The notes beneath the pieces were generated by a model. That model was not told the DNA's origin and did no database searches. It worked only from the letters and a program-made list of their open reading frames with translations. Positions 9,838 through 18,720 of a DNA stretch of 64,000 nt are shown one piece after another. The DNA is taken from positions 1-64,000 of the forward strand of contig NZ_CP117269.1 of the NCBI RefSeq assembly GCF_007000325.2. Direction: 5' to 3'. The translations under genes and the position numbers were made by a program. Numbering within the stretch: position 1 is the stretch's first letter; each line of letters begins with the position of its first letter. This DNA is from Rhizobium rhododendri (GTDB taxonomy: Bacteria; Pseudomonadota; Alphaproteobacteria; Rhizobiales; Rhizobiaceae).

Positions 9838-9984
9838 TCACACAGCATTTGACTGCGAGCCTTGCCCCTCCACGGCTCGGTAGACAGTCATTCTGGAAAC
9901 ATACAGATCACGGGCGGCTGCGGCTTTCGTTGCGCCAACAGCGATCCGCCTGCGGATTTCCGCGTTATCGAGATTTTCGCGCGC
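9838..9984 (-). pseudogene. C-terminal remnant of a serine resolvase/invertase
   Basis: An open stretch of 48 codons between two stops encodes a recombinase C-terminal helix-turn-helix (AEIRRRIAVGATKAAAARDLYVSRMTVYRAV). The catalytic domain is missing and there is no start codon. It marks an old transposon or resolvase gene next to the IS110 remnant. Confidence 0.6.
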
Positions 9985-10161
9985 TTAAATCGTTGTTGCA
10001 TAGCTGATCCTCCGATTGAACCAGCAGAAGCGTCGTCCGTAACAGCAGCAAATATGAGTCAGAGCCCAGAAATGACTCTATCAATTCGAGAAATGACGAG
10101 GGTTTATCATGCGTATCGGCATCATGACCCCCTCGCCGATTTACACCTTTAATGATGGGGT

Positions 10162-10533
10162 GGTGTGGGGCCGATAACAGCGACGGCATTGATAGCTTTG
10201 GCTCCCGCGGCATCGACATCCAAGAGAGGACAGGATTTTGCCGCCTGGCTTGGCCCGACGCCACTTTAACGGGCAACGGGCGGAAAGCAGAAGCTTGGTG
10301 CGACATCCAAAATGGGCGAGCGAACACTGCGACGGCTGCTCATTCTCGAAGCTAGCTCCGTGGTCCGGCAAGCCGCTCATCGTGGTGTGCCAGAGGGCTC
10401 GTGGCTCAGACGTATGCTGGCGCGGAAGCCACGTATGTTGGTGATCGTTGCCCTTGCCAACAAGCTCGCCCGCATCGTTTGGGCGCTGTTGGCGAAAGGC
10501 GGAGTCTACGGGATTCCAGCCGCGGCCAAGTAA
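10162..10533 (+). pseudogene. IS110-family transposase, C-terminal remnant
   Basis: The frame reads GVGPITATALIALAPAAS...FAAWLGPTP, an in-frame TAA, then TGGKQKLGATSKMGERTLRRLLILEASSVV and ARKPRMLVIVALANKLARIVWALLAKGG. These are the signature blocks of the IS110/IS116/IS902 C-terminal domain (GPITA, AAWLGL, KxGxRxLRRLL). The N-terminal RuvC-like domain is absent and the stop interrupts the rest, so it cannot encode active transposase. Confidence 0.8.
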
Positions 10534-10869
10534 TCTGGTCGCGAAGGGGCGTCGAAGGTGTAGGAGGGTCGAAAGGACGGTATGGCGCACGGTCGATAGA
10601 GACGGGATTGGAAAACGAGGCGTGAACGGAGTGCCTCAAAGCACGCTTCAATGATTTGGCACCGATCTGCGAACTGCCATGCGGGCCCGCGCGACATCTT
10701 GAAGGTCGCATCAGAGGCCGGACAGATGTCAGCACCAGACTACGCGCAAAGTACCTGCCTGAAAAATTCTCTTGCACTTATGGGGGTGTCCACAGATGTT
10801 AAGGGGCCGCATAATGCTGCTCTTTAAGACACGCAGGCGGCAGCCAATTCGGGCTGATAACGTCGGTCC
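10534..10869. other. Non-coding IS110 downstream flank
   Basis: No gene seen. The sequence just after the IS110 remnant up to about 10800 probably still belongs to the dead element, since IS110 elements carry non-coding DNA behind the transposase gene; the right end cannot be fixed because this family lacks conventional terminal inverted repeats. Confidence 0.4.
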
Positions 10870-12024
10870 TTACCGATTCACTCGCCAGCCGTTTTTATAG
10901 TTACTGAACGTGTCGTTGACTGCTCCCGCAAAATATCTGGCGAAAAGCGGAAGGCTTGCGGCCCCCACGGAGCCAGAGGATTGGCCGAGTTTGCTTGCAA
11001 TAAGACCGATCGTTTTAAGGCCACGAGACGGCCCGGGATTTTGGGTGATGAACTCTCCCGCGCGACCAGCGAGTGCCTCATTGATCCATGTGGGCAGGCG
11101 ACCGCCAACTAGGATCGCGGCTGGATCGAATAAGCCTGATATGATCTGGGCGGATCGGCCAAGTTGTTCACCTGCGCGAGTGATCCAATCATCAATCAGC
11201 GGGGTTGTCACAGCGTCTTCAAGAGTATCGTCGGTTAGTTCGAGATCCGAAAAACCATTCCTGGCTAGGTGATCGAGTAGATCTTGGCCAGATGGGCGGG
11301 GACTTCCTACCGGGTATATCGCGCCCGGCAGGCAGGCATTACCATTCGCTCCTCTGAAGAGCCTGCCTTCGGCGATGCCGCCGCCGCCCAAACCGTGGCC
11401 GACATGAAGCAGGAATACGTGACTTATACCGCGCCCTGCACCGAACATATATTCGCCAAGCACCGCGCAGGCACCGTCGTTTTCGAAGAACACTGGCGCT
11501 TCGAAAAGAGCCGCGAGATCGTCGCCAAAGCTTAACCCTTCAATTTGAGGGAAAAGTTCGTGTGCACGGAAATCTCGTGAGTTTCGTCCAAAATTTCCGG
11601 GAACAGAAACGCCGAAGCCGACAAGATCGGCTCGGGTCAGTGCATTCTGGTCCAAGAGTTTTGCCAGCCCGCGTTTTGTCGCGGAGACTATTTGCTTTGC
11701 CTCGGGTTCTGCGATTGGGGAATTCTCAACTCCGATGACGTGGCCCGCAAGATCAATGAGCGCGACCTGAACCTGTTTTCGCGAGAAGTTCACTCCTGCG
11801 CTAAGGCGTTGGCCAGCAACGATGGACAGAATGCGGCGCGGCTGTCCCTGTTGCCCCGTCTTTTCAGCTTTTTCCTCCACGATCCCTTCGTCCATAAGGC
11901 GCGAAACGATACGAGTTATCGAGGCGCCTGTAAGACTGAGTGTATAGGCCATCTCGACGCGAGATGCCACGGTTCCAAGGAAAACTAATTCGAGCACTTG
12001 CCGCTCGTTGAGTGAGAGATTCAT
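10870..12024 (-). CDS. ROK-family transcriptional regulator
   Basis: A 384-aa NagC/XylR-type regulator. ATG 12024 is preceded by GGAGACGGAT, while the longer reading to 12201 adds 59 unlikely residues over the divergent promoter. An N-terminal winged helix (SRVEMAYTLSLTGASITRIVSRLMDEGIVEE) precedes a ROK sensor domain with FENDGACAVLGEYMFGAGRGISHVFLLHVGHGLGGGG and DPAAILVGGRLP. It is divergent from the AfuABC-like operon at 12137 and is therefore its likely regulator, sensing a sugar or sugar phosphate. Confidence 0.9.
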   Translation of the reverse strand: MNLSLNERQVLELVFLGTVASRVEMAYTLSLTGASITRIVSRLMDEGIVEEKAEKTGQQGQPRRILSIVAGQRLSAGVNFSRKQVQVALIDLAGHVIGVENSPIAEPEAKQIVSATKRGLAKLLDQNALTRADLVGFGVSVPGNFGRNSRDFRAHELFPQIEGLSFGDDLAALFEAPVFFENDGACAVLGEYMFGAGRGISHVFLLHVGHGLGGGGIAEGRLFRGANGNACLPGAIYPVGSPRPSGQDLLDHLARNGFSDLELTDDTLEDAVTTPLIDDWITRAGEQLGRSAQIISGLFDPAAILVGGRLPTWINEALAGRAGEFITQNPGPSRGLKTIGLIASKLGQSSGSVGAASLPLFARYFAGAVNDTFSNYKNGWRVNR

Positions 12025-12136
12025 ATCCGTCTCCGCTTTGCAGAAAACTAATCTTTCTATTAAATTACGCAATGTAATATAACCGTCGCGAACTAACGCT
12101 ACTGGGATGGTCATCAATTCAACACGGAGCATATTA

Positions 12137-13144
12137 ATGTCGATCAAGTCTGTGGTTGCTGCTCTCATACTCACAGCCATTCCATTTGCTTTGAATGCCA
12201 AATCTCTTACGATCTACTCCCCACAGGGGGGCGATGAGCGCGGCACGTTCATCTCCCAGAAGGCCAAGGAAGCCGGTCTGGACATCCGGTTCCTAGGCGG
12301 CGGCGGCGGCGAGCTTTTTGACCGACTCATAGCCGAGAAAAGTAACCCGCAGGCAGATATCGTGCTTGGCCTTGTGCAGCCTTCGATGTACAATCTTAAA
12401 ACGCAGGGCATGTTCGAAAAGTTCGTCCCGACATGGGCTGCTGCGCTCGGCCCTGACTTCAAGGACGCCGACGGCAGTTTCCATATGTTCTGGCAGACGC
12501 CAATTGTTCTTGCTTACAAGACCGATGGTCTTGCAGGAATGGAGGCTCCGAAATCCTGGTTGGATCTTGGCAAACCGGAATACAAGGACAAATTCACAGT
12601 CGGGGCGATAACTGGCCAGACCACGCGGATGATCCTTGCCGGACTTCTGTGGCGCTTCGCCGACCCGAAAACGGGCGAAGTCTCAAGTGAAGGCTGGGAC
12701 CTTCTCAGGCGGATCTATTCGAACTCGCGCGTTCTTCCCGAAGGAGCGGACTACTGGCAGGCGGTCGCCAGCGGTCAAATCCCAATCGTACTGTCGTGGT
12801 TCGGTGGCGTCGTCAACAATGCCGCGAAAAACAATGTTTCTGTGACCTTCGTTGATACGGAAGGCGGGACGCCGATGGTTGCTGAGTCCATTGGCATAAT
12901 CAAGGGCACCGACGATCTGAAGCAGGCCAAAAAATTCGTCGAATGGTTTGGATCGCCGAAGTTCATGGCGGAGTATGGCGCCAGGTTCAATCAGGCCCCG
13001 GCCCATCCGGAAGCTCTGGCAAACTCGCCCGAAGCGATCCGTGCCGGAGTTTCACAGTTCCATCCGCAGCCCATCAACTGGGCGGTTGCGGCTGGCAAGC
13101 TCAACGGCTGGTTGGAAAACATTCAACTAAACATCATGCCCTGA
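12137..13144 (+). CDS. ABC importer periplasmic binding protein (AfuA/FbpA-like)
   Basis: A 335-aa extracellular solute-binding protein with signal peptide MSIKSVVAALILTAIPFALNA. Its sequence (LTIYSPQGGDERGTFISQKAKEAGLDIRF...LAEKSNPQADIVLGL) follows the iron(III)/hexose-phosphate AfuA/FbpA fold. ATG 12137 follows CGGAG; upstream in-frame codons lie in the divergent promoter. Some members of this family (AfuA of Actinobacillus and Citrobacter) bind sugar phosphates rather than iron. The downstream isomerase and inositol-monophosphatase-like genes make a phosphorylated sugar or polyol the likelier ligand here. Confidence 0.85.
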   Translation: MSIKSVVAALILTAIPFALNAKSLTIYSPQGGDERGTFISQKAKEAGLDIRFLGGGGGELFDRLIAEKSNPQADIVLGLVQPSMYNLKTQGMFEKFVPTWAAALGPDFKDADGSFHMFWQTPIVLAYKTDGLAGMEAPKSWLDLGKPEYKDKFTVGAITGQTTRMILAGLLWRFADPKTGEVSSEGWDLLRRIYSNSRVLPEGADYWQAVASGQIPIVLSWFGGVVNNAAKNNVSVTFVDTEGGTPMVAESIGIIKGTDDLKQAKKFVEWFGSPKFMAEYGARFNQAPAHPEALANSPEAIRAGVSQFHPQPINWAVAAGKLNGWLENIQLNIMP

Positions 13145-13199
13145 GGCTCGGGTGGCGGTTGGGTGGACGTTCCGCTCTGCGGCCTTCCGTTGGAGACCT

Positions 13200-14204
13200 A
13201 TGATGATCCGCTTTGAACAAGTCGATATCGCGTATGACGGCAAGCTGGTCGTCCCGAACTTAAATCTCTCGATCAAAGAGGGGGAGTTCTTCACCCTTCT
13301 TGGGCCTTCCGGCTGCGGTAAATCCACCATCCTGCGATGCCTCGCCGGCTTCGTACCGATTACGAAAGGTCGCATCATGCTCGGCGACAGTGATATCTCC
13401 CGGATTGAAGCCGAGAGGCGCGGGGTCGGAATAGTTTTTCAAAACTATGCCCTGTTTCCCCATCTCACCATAGCCGAGAACGTTGCATTCGGTCTGCGGG
13501 CAAGCGGCGCTTCCAAGGCTGATGTGGCTGGCAAGGTCGCCCACATGCTGGAACGCACCGGGATTTCCGAGCTCGCGAAAGAGCGGCCTGCGGAATTGTC
13601 TGGTGGCCAGCAGCAGCGTGTCGCCATTTCCCGATCATTGGTCATGGGGCCGAAGATTTTGTTGATGGACGAGCCTTTGTCCAATCTTGATGTCAAGCTG
13701 CGAGTCTCAATGCGCGACGAGATCAAGCGCCTGCAGCAGCATATAGGCTTTACCACGATCTATGTGACACACGACCAGGAAGAGGCCCTTTCGCTTTCGG
13801 ACCGTATCGCAGTCCTCAACAGTGGTAGCGTCGAACAGATAGGCTCGCCGGAAGCTATCTACAATAAGCCGGAGACTGAGTTTGTCTGCCATTTCATCGG
13901 CGAAGCCAATCGTATGACACCAGCGATGCTGGCCGAAATCCGTGCAGACGGCGGCGATGCCCCCGCTTTCGTCCGGCCTGAGGATATGTCGATCGGCAGT
14001 GAAAACCCCAACAATTATCGCATCATTGCAACCGTCGCAAACTCGGTGTTCCTTGGTGCTCTTGTACGCTACCGAATGCAGGCTGCCGATGGTCATTTCG
14101 ACCTTGTCATGTCTGGCACGGAGGAAAGGCTCCCGGTCGGTAGTCAGCACGCGGTCTCCTTCCAGCAAAACGCACTGCTGCGTCCTGCCCGGAGGGCGTC
14201 GTGA
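13200..14204 (+). CDS. ABC importer ATP-binding protein (AfuC/FbpC-like)
   Basis: A 334-aa nucleotide-binding subunit energising the importer. Walker A GPSGCGKST, Q-loop FQNYALFPHLT, signature LSGGQQQR, Walker B ILLMDEPLSNLD and the H-loop (YVTHDQEEALSLSDRI) are all present, followed by a TOBE-like C-terminal regulatory domain. ATG 13200 follows TTGGAGACCT. Its stop overlaps the GTG start of the permease gene, so the two are translationally coupled. Confidence 0.93.
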   Translation: MMIRFEQVDIAYDGKLVVPNLNLSIKEGEFFTLLGPSGCGKSTILRCLAGFVPITKGRIMLGDSDISRIEAERRGVGIVFQNYALFPHLTIAENVAFGLRASGASKADVAGKVAHMLERTGISELAKERPAELSGGQQQRVAISRSLVMGPKILLMDEPLSNLDVKLRVSMRDEIKRLQQHIGFTTIYVTHDQEEALSLSDRIAVLNSGSVEQIGSPEAIYNKPETEFVCHFIGEANRMTPAMLAEIRADGGDAPAFVRPEDMSIGSENPNNYRIIATVANSVFLGALVRYRMQAADGHFDLVMSGTEERLPVGSQHAVSFQQNALLRPARRAS

Positions 14205-15904
14205 TAATCGCGTCAAAAGCCTCCGTCGGGAAAATTGCCGACGCGATTGGTCTGTTAGCCATCGCATGGATGGTCGTTACGTTTCTCTTCTACCCAGTGA
14301 TCTACGTCCTAGTTGAGGCTTTCTTTCCCGGCGGACAGTTCTCGTCGGATGCGGTCGAGCGTCTCGCCGGGTCTGCCCGCGTGACACGCAGCATCTGGAG
14401 CACCGTCCTGGTCACGGTCGTGACAGTCATCACCGTCAACATCGTCGGCATCTTCCAGGTGGCGGTGCTCGAGTTCTTCAAGGTGAGACTAGCCCCATTT
14501 CTGCTCGTGGCATTCTCGACGCCGCTGGTCTTCTCAAGCGTCGCGGCTGTGTCCGGATACAACTTCGTCTACTCGTCGCATGGCTTCATCACGAAGGTCC
14601 TGCTGACGATTTTCCCGAATATCAACCCGAACTGGTTCACCGGTGCCTTCGCGGTCATCTTCGTCCACACCTTCACTATGACAGGCTATCATATTCTGTT
14701 CGTGCGTGCCGCCTTGCGACGCATCGACTTCTCCACTGTGGAGGCGGCTCAAAGTCTCGGAGTTTCGCCCGCTCGCGCCTTCGTCAAAATCGTCCTGCCG
14801 ATGCTTGCGCCGGTTCTGCTCGCAACCAGCCTGCTCGTCCTACTGGGCTCGCTCAATTCCTTTGCCGCTCCCGCCATGCTGGGCGGACGCGACTTCTACA
14901 TGATTAGTTCGATGATCCAGTCTTTGGTCAGTCTCGGCCGTACGGACATGGCTGCCCTCTTGTCCCTGCTCCTGGGCGCGATTTCGCTAGTGATCTTCCT
15001 CTGGATGAAGCGTGTGGAACGGCGCGGCGGCAAGATATCAACGTCAAAAACCCAGTCGCCCTTGCGAAAGACTGAAATTCGCAATGGTTACGTGAACGTC
15101 GCGGTCCATGCCATCGCCTATCTTTTGTTCGTGATTTACATGGCCCCCATTCTGATCACCGTCGCATTTTCCTTCGCCCCAACGGAGAGCATCCTAAAAG
15201 ACCCATTTCCATCGAGCTTCACGCTCCAGCATTATGTAACTGTATTTTCTGATCCGCGCGCTTTCGGTCCTCTGGGCAACAGCCTCGTTTTGTCCTTCAT
15301 GGCTGTTGGTGCGGCTCTGGCGATCAGCGTCTTCGCGGCCGTTCGGATCCGATCCTCAAAAGGCATTGTGAGCGACGGTCTGGAGTTCTCACTTTTTATT
15401 CCCTGGGTTCTGCCGGGAATGATCCTGGCTATGGGGCTGATCGCGGCATACAGCAAGCCGTCCATGCTGATTTTTGGCGGATCTCTTGTCGGTAGCTACT
15501 GGCTCCTGCCGATTGGCTATGTGATCGTCATCATTCCGATGATGGTTCGCATGCTCGGCGCGGCACTGGCCGGGATCGATCCGAACATAGACGACGCGGG
15601 CCGTTCGCTTGGGGCTTCGGGCCTATATCGCTTCACCCGCCTGACGGCACCGCTCCTCGCGCCGGTCATCGCCCTTGTCGCTGCCATGTCCTTCAATGAA
15701 TCGTTGTCGGAATACACGCTTTCCGTGTTTTTATATAATATCAACAACACGCCGCTCGGCGTGGCGCTCCAGAATGCGGCACGCGCGGATGGACCGGACC
15801 AGATCGCCATCTCGATGGTCTACGTGGTCCTGCTCCTTACCTTTTCCCTCACTATCATCCTCGCAGCCGACCGCCTTGGCTCGGAACGCGTGAGCCGAGC
15901 CTGA
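14201..15904 (+). CDS. ABC importer permease, fused two-domain (AfuB/FbpB-like)
   Basis: A 567-aa inner-membrane permease with two BinDep_transp domains in one chain, as in AfuB/FbpB. Two EAA-type loops are visible: VEAAQSLGVSPARAFVKIVLPMLAP in the first half and DDAGRSLGASGLYRFTRLTAPLLAP in the second. About twelve hydrophobic segments span both halves. It starts at GTG 14201 overlapping the ATPase stop. Confidence 0.93.
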   Translation: MIIASKASVGKIADAIGLLAIAWMVVTFLFYPVIYVLVEAFFPGGQFSSDAVERLAGSARVTRSIWSTVLVTVVTVITVNIVGIFQVAVLEFFKVRLAPFLLVAFSTPLVFSSVAAVSGYNFVYSSHGFITKVLLTIFPNINPNWFTGAFAVIFVHTFTMTGYHILFVRAALRRIDFSTVEAAQSLGVSPARAFVKIVLPMLAPVLLATSLLVLLGSLNSFAAPAMLGGRDFYMISSMIQSLVSLGRTDMAALLSLLLGAISLVIFLWMKRVERRGGKISTSKTQSPLRKTEIRNGYVNVAVHAIAYLLFVIYMAPILITVAFSFAPTESILKDPFPSSFTLQHYVTVFSDPRAFGPLGNSLVLSFMAVGAALAISVFAAVRIRSSKGIVSDGLEFSLFIPWVLPGMILAMGLIAAYSKPSMLIFGGSLVGSYWLLPIGYVIVIIPMMVRMLGAALAGIDPNIDDAGRSLGASGLYRFTRLTAPLLAPVIALVAAMSFNESLSEYTLSVFLYNINNTPLGVALQNAARADGPDQIAISMVYVVLLLTFSLTIILAADRLGSERVSRA

Positions 15905-15934
15905 ACCTTAAGCCTGATTTCAAGGAGAATAGAT

Positions 15935-16855
15935 ATGTATTGCATGACCGTGTGGCATCCCGATCACGGCGACCGCTGGTATGACGAGGGCGTTCGCAAC
16001 AGCCTCCGTCTGATCAAGGATGCCGGTTTCACTCATATCAACTGGAACCCGGACTCCGGATCATCTTATGTCTATGCACCGTCCGAAATCCGCTTTATCA
16101 CCGAAATCGTTGCGAATGCAGGCCTGAAGACGCACACCATTCACGCTTCGAACGGGCGCAACAAAGGAACCGAATGGGGTTACGCCGCGGCGCTGGAAAC
16201 ACGCAAGGACATCGCGTCTGCGCACAAATGGCAGCGTGAAGCCGGTATCGATCTGCTAATCAACCGCGTCGATCTTGCTGCCGCCATGAACGCGCCGAAC
16301 ATGGTCCTTCATGTTGACATCGATGCGTTTGATCCTAGCGGACGCGGGGCGAACGAGGAGTTTTACGGCTATTTTTTCGAATCCCTCGACACTGTTCGGC
16401 CATACTGCCTGGAAAAGAACGTTGCGATTGCTGTAGAAAATATCTTCGGCGGTGGCATTAACCAGTTCGTTGACCTCTTTGAGAACCTGTTTTCGCGATA
16501 TGAACCTGATTTCGTGGGCCTTTGTTATGACTCTGGACATTCCCGCGTTATCGATCCCGACGGTTTCACGTTGCTCGAACGTTTTCGGTCTCGCTTAATC
16601 GCCACGCATTTGCACGACAACCGAGGTGCGAAAGATGACCATCTGCTACCGTTCGACGGAGTGATCGATTGGCAGAAGACGATGAGTTTGATTGCGGATT
16701 CCCCTTACGAGCTGCCGCTGAACTTCGAGACGCCATTCGATCGCTACAGCCTCAAGGAGTACCCCTTCTACGAAAAGGCGATGAAAGCCGCGGTGCAGTT
16801 GCATGACATGGTTCTCGATGCCCGCGGCTCGAATTCGCGGATGGTAGCGGAATGA
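15935..16855 (+). CDS. Sugar phosphate isomerase/epimerase-like TIM-barrel protein
   Basis: A 306-aa xylose-isomerase-like (AP endonuclease 2 superfamily) TIM-barrel protein. Metal-binding positions are recognisable as Glu in AVENIFGGG, Asp/His in CYDSGHSRV, His in ATHLHDNRG and Glu in LNFETPF. AAGGAGAATAGAT precedes the ATG. As the fourth gene of the importer operon it probably acts on the imported compound. The exact substrate cannot be read from sequence. Confidence 0.85.
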   Translation: MYCMTVWHPDHGDRWYDEGVRNSLRLIKDAGFTHINWNPDSGSSYVYAPSEIRFITEIVANAGLKTHTIHASNGRNKGTEWGYAAALETRKDIASAHKWQREAGIDLLINRVDLAAAMNAPNMVLHVDIDAFDPSGRGANEEFYGYFFESLDTVRPYCLEKNVAIAVENIFGGGINQFVDLFENLFSRYEPDFVGLCYDSGHSRVIDPDGFTLLERFRSRLIATHLHDNRGAKDDHLLPFDGVIDWQKTMSLIADSPYELPLNFETPFDRYSLKEYPFYEKAMKAAVQLHDMVLDARGSNSRMVAE

Positions 16856-17491
16856 GTGACCTTGAACGACGGCTACTGGATGCAGAGAGAATCTTCGCAA
16901 CCTGCGCGGAGGTGGCCCTTGGCTATTTCCGCGCACGGAAGGACTTGGCGGTGGACTTTAAAGGGCTTAGGGACTTTGTGTCAGAGGCGGATCATCAGGT
17001 CGAAACTTTGGCAATCAAATTGTTGGCGGAGTACTACCCCGGAGAGCCGTTAATCGGCGAAGAGTTTTGTGGGGATGCGACAGGAAATCACAGGATCATC
17101 GGCCCTATTGATGGCACGACCAATTTCCTGAACGGCCGTCCTTTATGAGGCGTCTCGCTGGCTTCTATCGAAAAAGTTGAGCCCATAATCGGTGTCATTT
17201 CGCTGCCGGCGCTGGGGCATGTCATATCGGCAGCCAAAAACTTGGGATTGCGGTCGAACAACGGTACGTTGAAAGGCTTGAACACCGACGATTGCTGCCT
17301 CGTCGGTGTTGGCAAGGAACGGGACATGGCACCGCTCTTCTGGAGCGGATGGAAGAGCTCGCAAGAATCGAGGAGCTTCTGGTCCACGCACTTCCCGCCG
17401 CATCAGGATTTATCTGAAGTTAGGGTACGCGCCTGTCACCTTCGATGGTGACGGTCATGAGAGTATCCAGCTTCGCAAGATGATCACTTAA
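16852..17491 (+). pseudogene. Inositol monophosphatase family gene, broken
   Basis: The reading starts at ATG 16852, overlapping the isomerase stop (ATGA), and encodes a clear IMPase N-terminal half: LIGEEFCGDATGNHRIIGPIDGTTNFLNGRPL, with the GEE and DGTTNF metal motifs. It stops at TGA 17146-17148, where the family has Trp (NGRPLWGVSLA). The same frame then continues as GVSLASIEKVEPIIGVISLPALG. Later pieces lie in other frames (MEELARIEELLVHALPAASGFI; LKLGYAPVTFDGDGHESIQL), so there are at least two further lesions and the C-terminal metal-binding segment is missing. The operon has therefore lost its phosphatase. Confidence 0.85.
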
Positions 17492-17757
17492 ATGACGGTT
17501 TTTGGCGCAAAGCTGCCGAGCGCCTGGCCCAATTAATTAATACTCTAACGGGAAGAGCGCTCATTGCCGGCTAAACCTAAGACGCCGCAGGCGCCTGAAT
17601 TAAGGCAGTCCAATTTTTTCAGCCGAGGTCCTGCAACATTTCTTAACAAAACGAGACCCAACCCAACACGCAGATCTGACATGTCTGTGCCTGCACCGTC
17701 GCAAACGCGTCTCACCTACGCCTGCAAATCAGGTTCCTTAGACGAAAGAGATACTCT

Positions 17758-18537
17758 ATGGCCGACAAGACCATTGCCTGGAATGGCGCAATTCAAGACG
17801 AAGCTGTCAAACTCCTAGCTGTCGGAGGCGGCATGATCGTGAGTCCGACAAAGGTAGGCTACATCCTGATGACGAGCGACGGTCAGGGTCTGAAACGAAA
17901 GTTTTCCGCAAAACAGCGCAGCTTGAACAAGCCTGGTGTCGTCCTGTGCAGTTCAATCGAACAACTTCGAAATCTGGCCGCGATGACGGATGAAATCGAT
18001 GCGTTCTATTGCCGTCATTGGGATGACAATATCCTTCTTGGCTGCATCCTCCCTTGGAAAAAGGACGCGACGAGATATCTCCCTGACGAGGAGACAGCGA
18101 ATTTGGCCATGGACACCCGACAAACAAGCTGCTTCGTCATAAAGTTTGGCACTCCGTCTGAACTCATTGCCCAGGCGCTATGGGAAAGACATGGCAAGCT
18201 GACCTTTGCAAGCTCGGCAAATCCGTCCGGCCAGGGCAACAGAGGGCTTGTTGAAGGGATAGGCGAGCGGATTTATAATGAGGCCGATCTTATAATTTCC
18301 GCCAATGATTATGTCGCCTCGATCCAACCTGAAAAAGCACCCGGCACACGCTATGAACAAGGCGTTATGATATCCATGGTCGATCCGGACGGAAAGCTTG
18401 TCCCTGAACAGCGGGGACAACGCTCTGTGCAGCCTGCTCCCACACTGATCCGCAAGGGCTTGGATGTTGATCGGATCATGTCTAACCTCGCATCGCAGTT
18501 CGAAAGCTGGAACTATCGTCACGGCGAATATTACTGA
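17758..18537 (+). CDS. YrdC-domain protein (Sua5/YciO family)
   Basis: A 259-aa protein with the YrdC fold: GGGMIVSPTKVGYILMTSD matches the PT-x-Y-G-L entry motif, KRKFSAKQRSLNKPGVVL the KxR nucleotide-binding block, and LTFASSANPSGQGN the SSAN-x-SG motif. In the family, Sua5/TsaC makes threonylcarbamoyl-adenylate for tRNA t6A. This copy is plasmid-borne, diverges at the first motif, and carries a C-terminal segment unlike the Sua5 domain, so a different carbamoyl-transfer-type role is possible. No operon partners. Confidence 0.78.
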   Translation: MADKTIAWNGAIQDEAVKLLAVGGGMIVSPTKVGYILMTSDGQGLKRKFSAKQRSLNKPGVVLCSSIEQLRNLAAMTDEIDAFYCRHWDDNILLGCILPWKKDATRYLPDEETANLAMDTRQTSCFVIKFGTPSELIAQALWERHGKLTFASSANPSGQGNRGLVEGIGERIYNEADLIISANDYVASIQPEKAPGTRYEQGVMISMVDPDGKLVPEQRGQRSVQPAPTLIRKGLDVDRIMSNLASQFESWNYRHGEYY

Positions 18538-18720
18538 GCGAATTAGGCTTGCCGGATGTCATTCTCGCTCTTCTGTATCCCGTTGTCGTCGTTTTGACGC
18601 GGCGTGGCGACAATCAACTTGTGGACGGCGTAGCGCATCGGGAACGATGCGCGGGAATTCCGCTAGATCGTGTCCCAGGGAGTGGGCGGACCGCGGCCTT
18701 TGTGCCTTCTAAAAGTCCGT

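Noticed and set aside
9965..10590. Minus-strand frames over the IS110 remnant
   Set aside because: The plus-strand frame carries the IS110 signature blocks; the minus-strand frames have none.
16852..17491. TGA recoded as Trp or Sec
   Set aside because: The gene has additional frameshifts and a missing C-terminal part, so decay explains it; other genes use TGA as stop.
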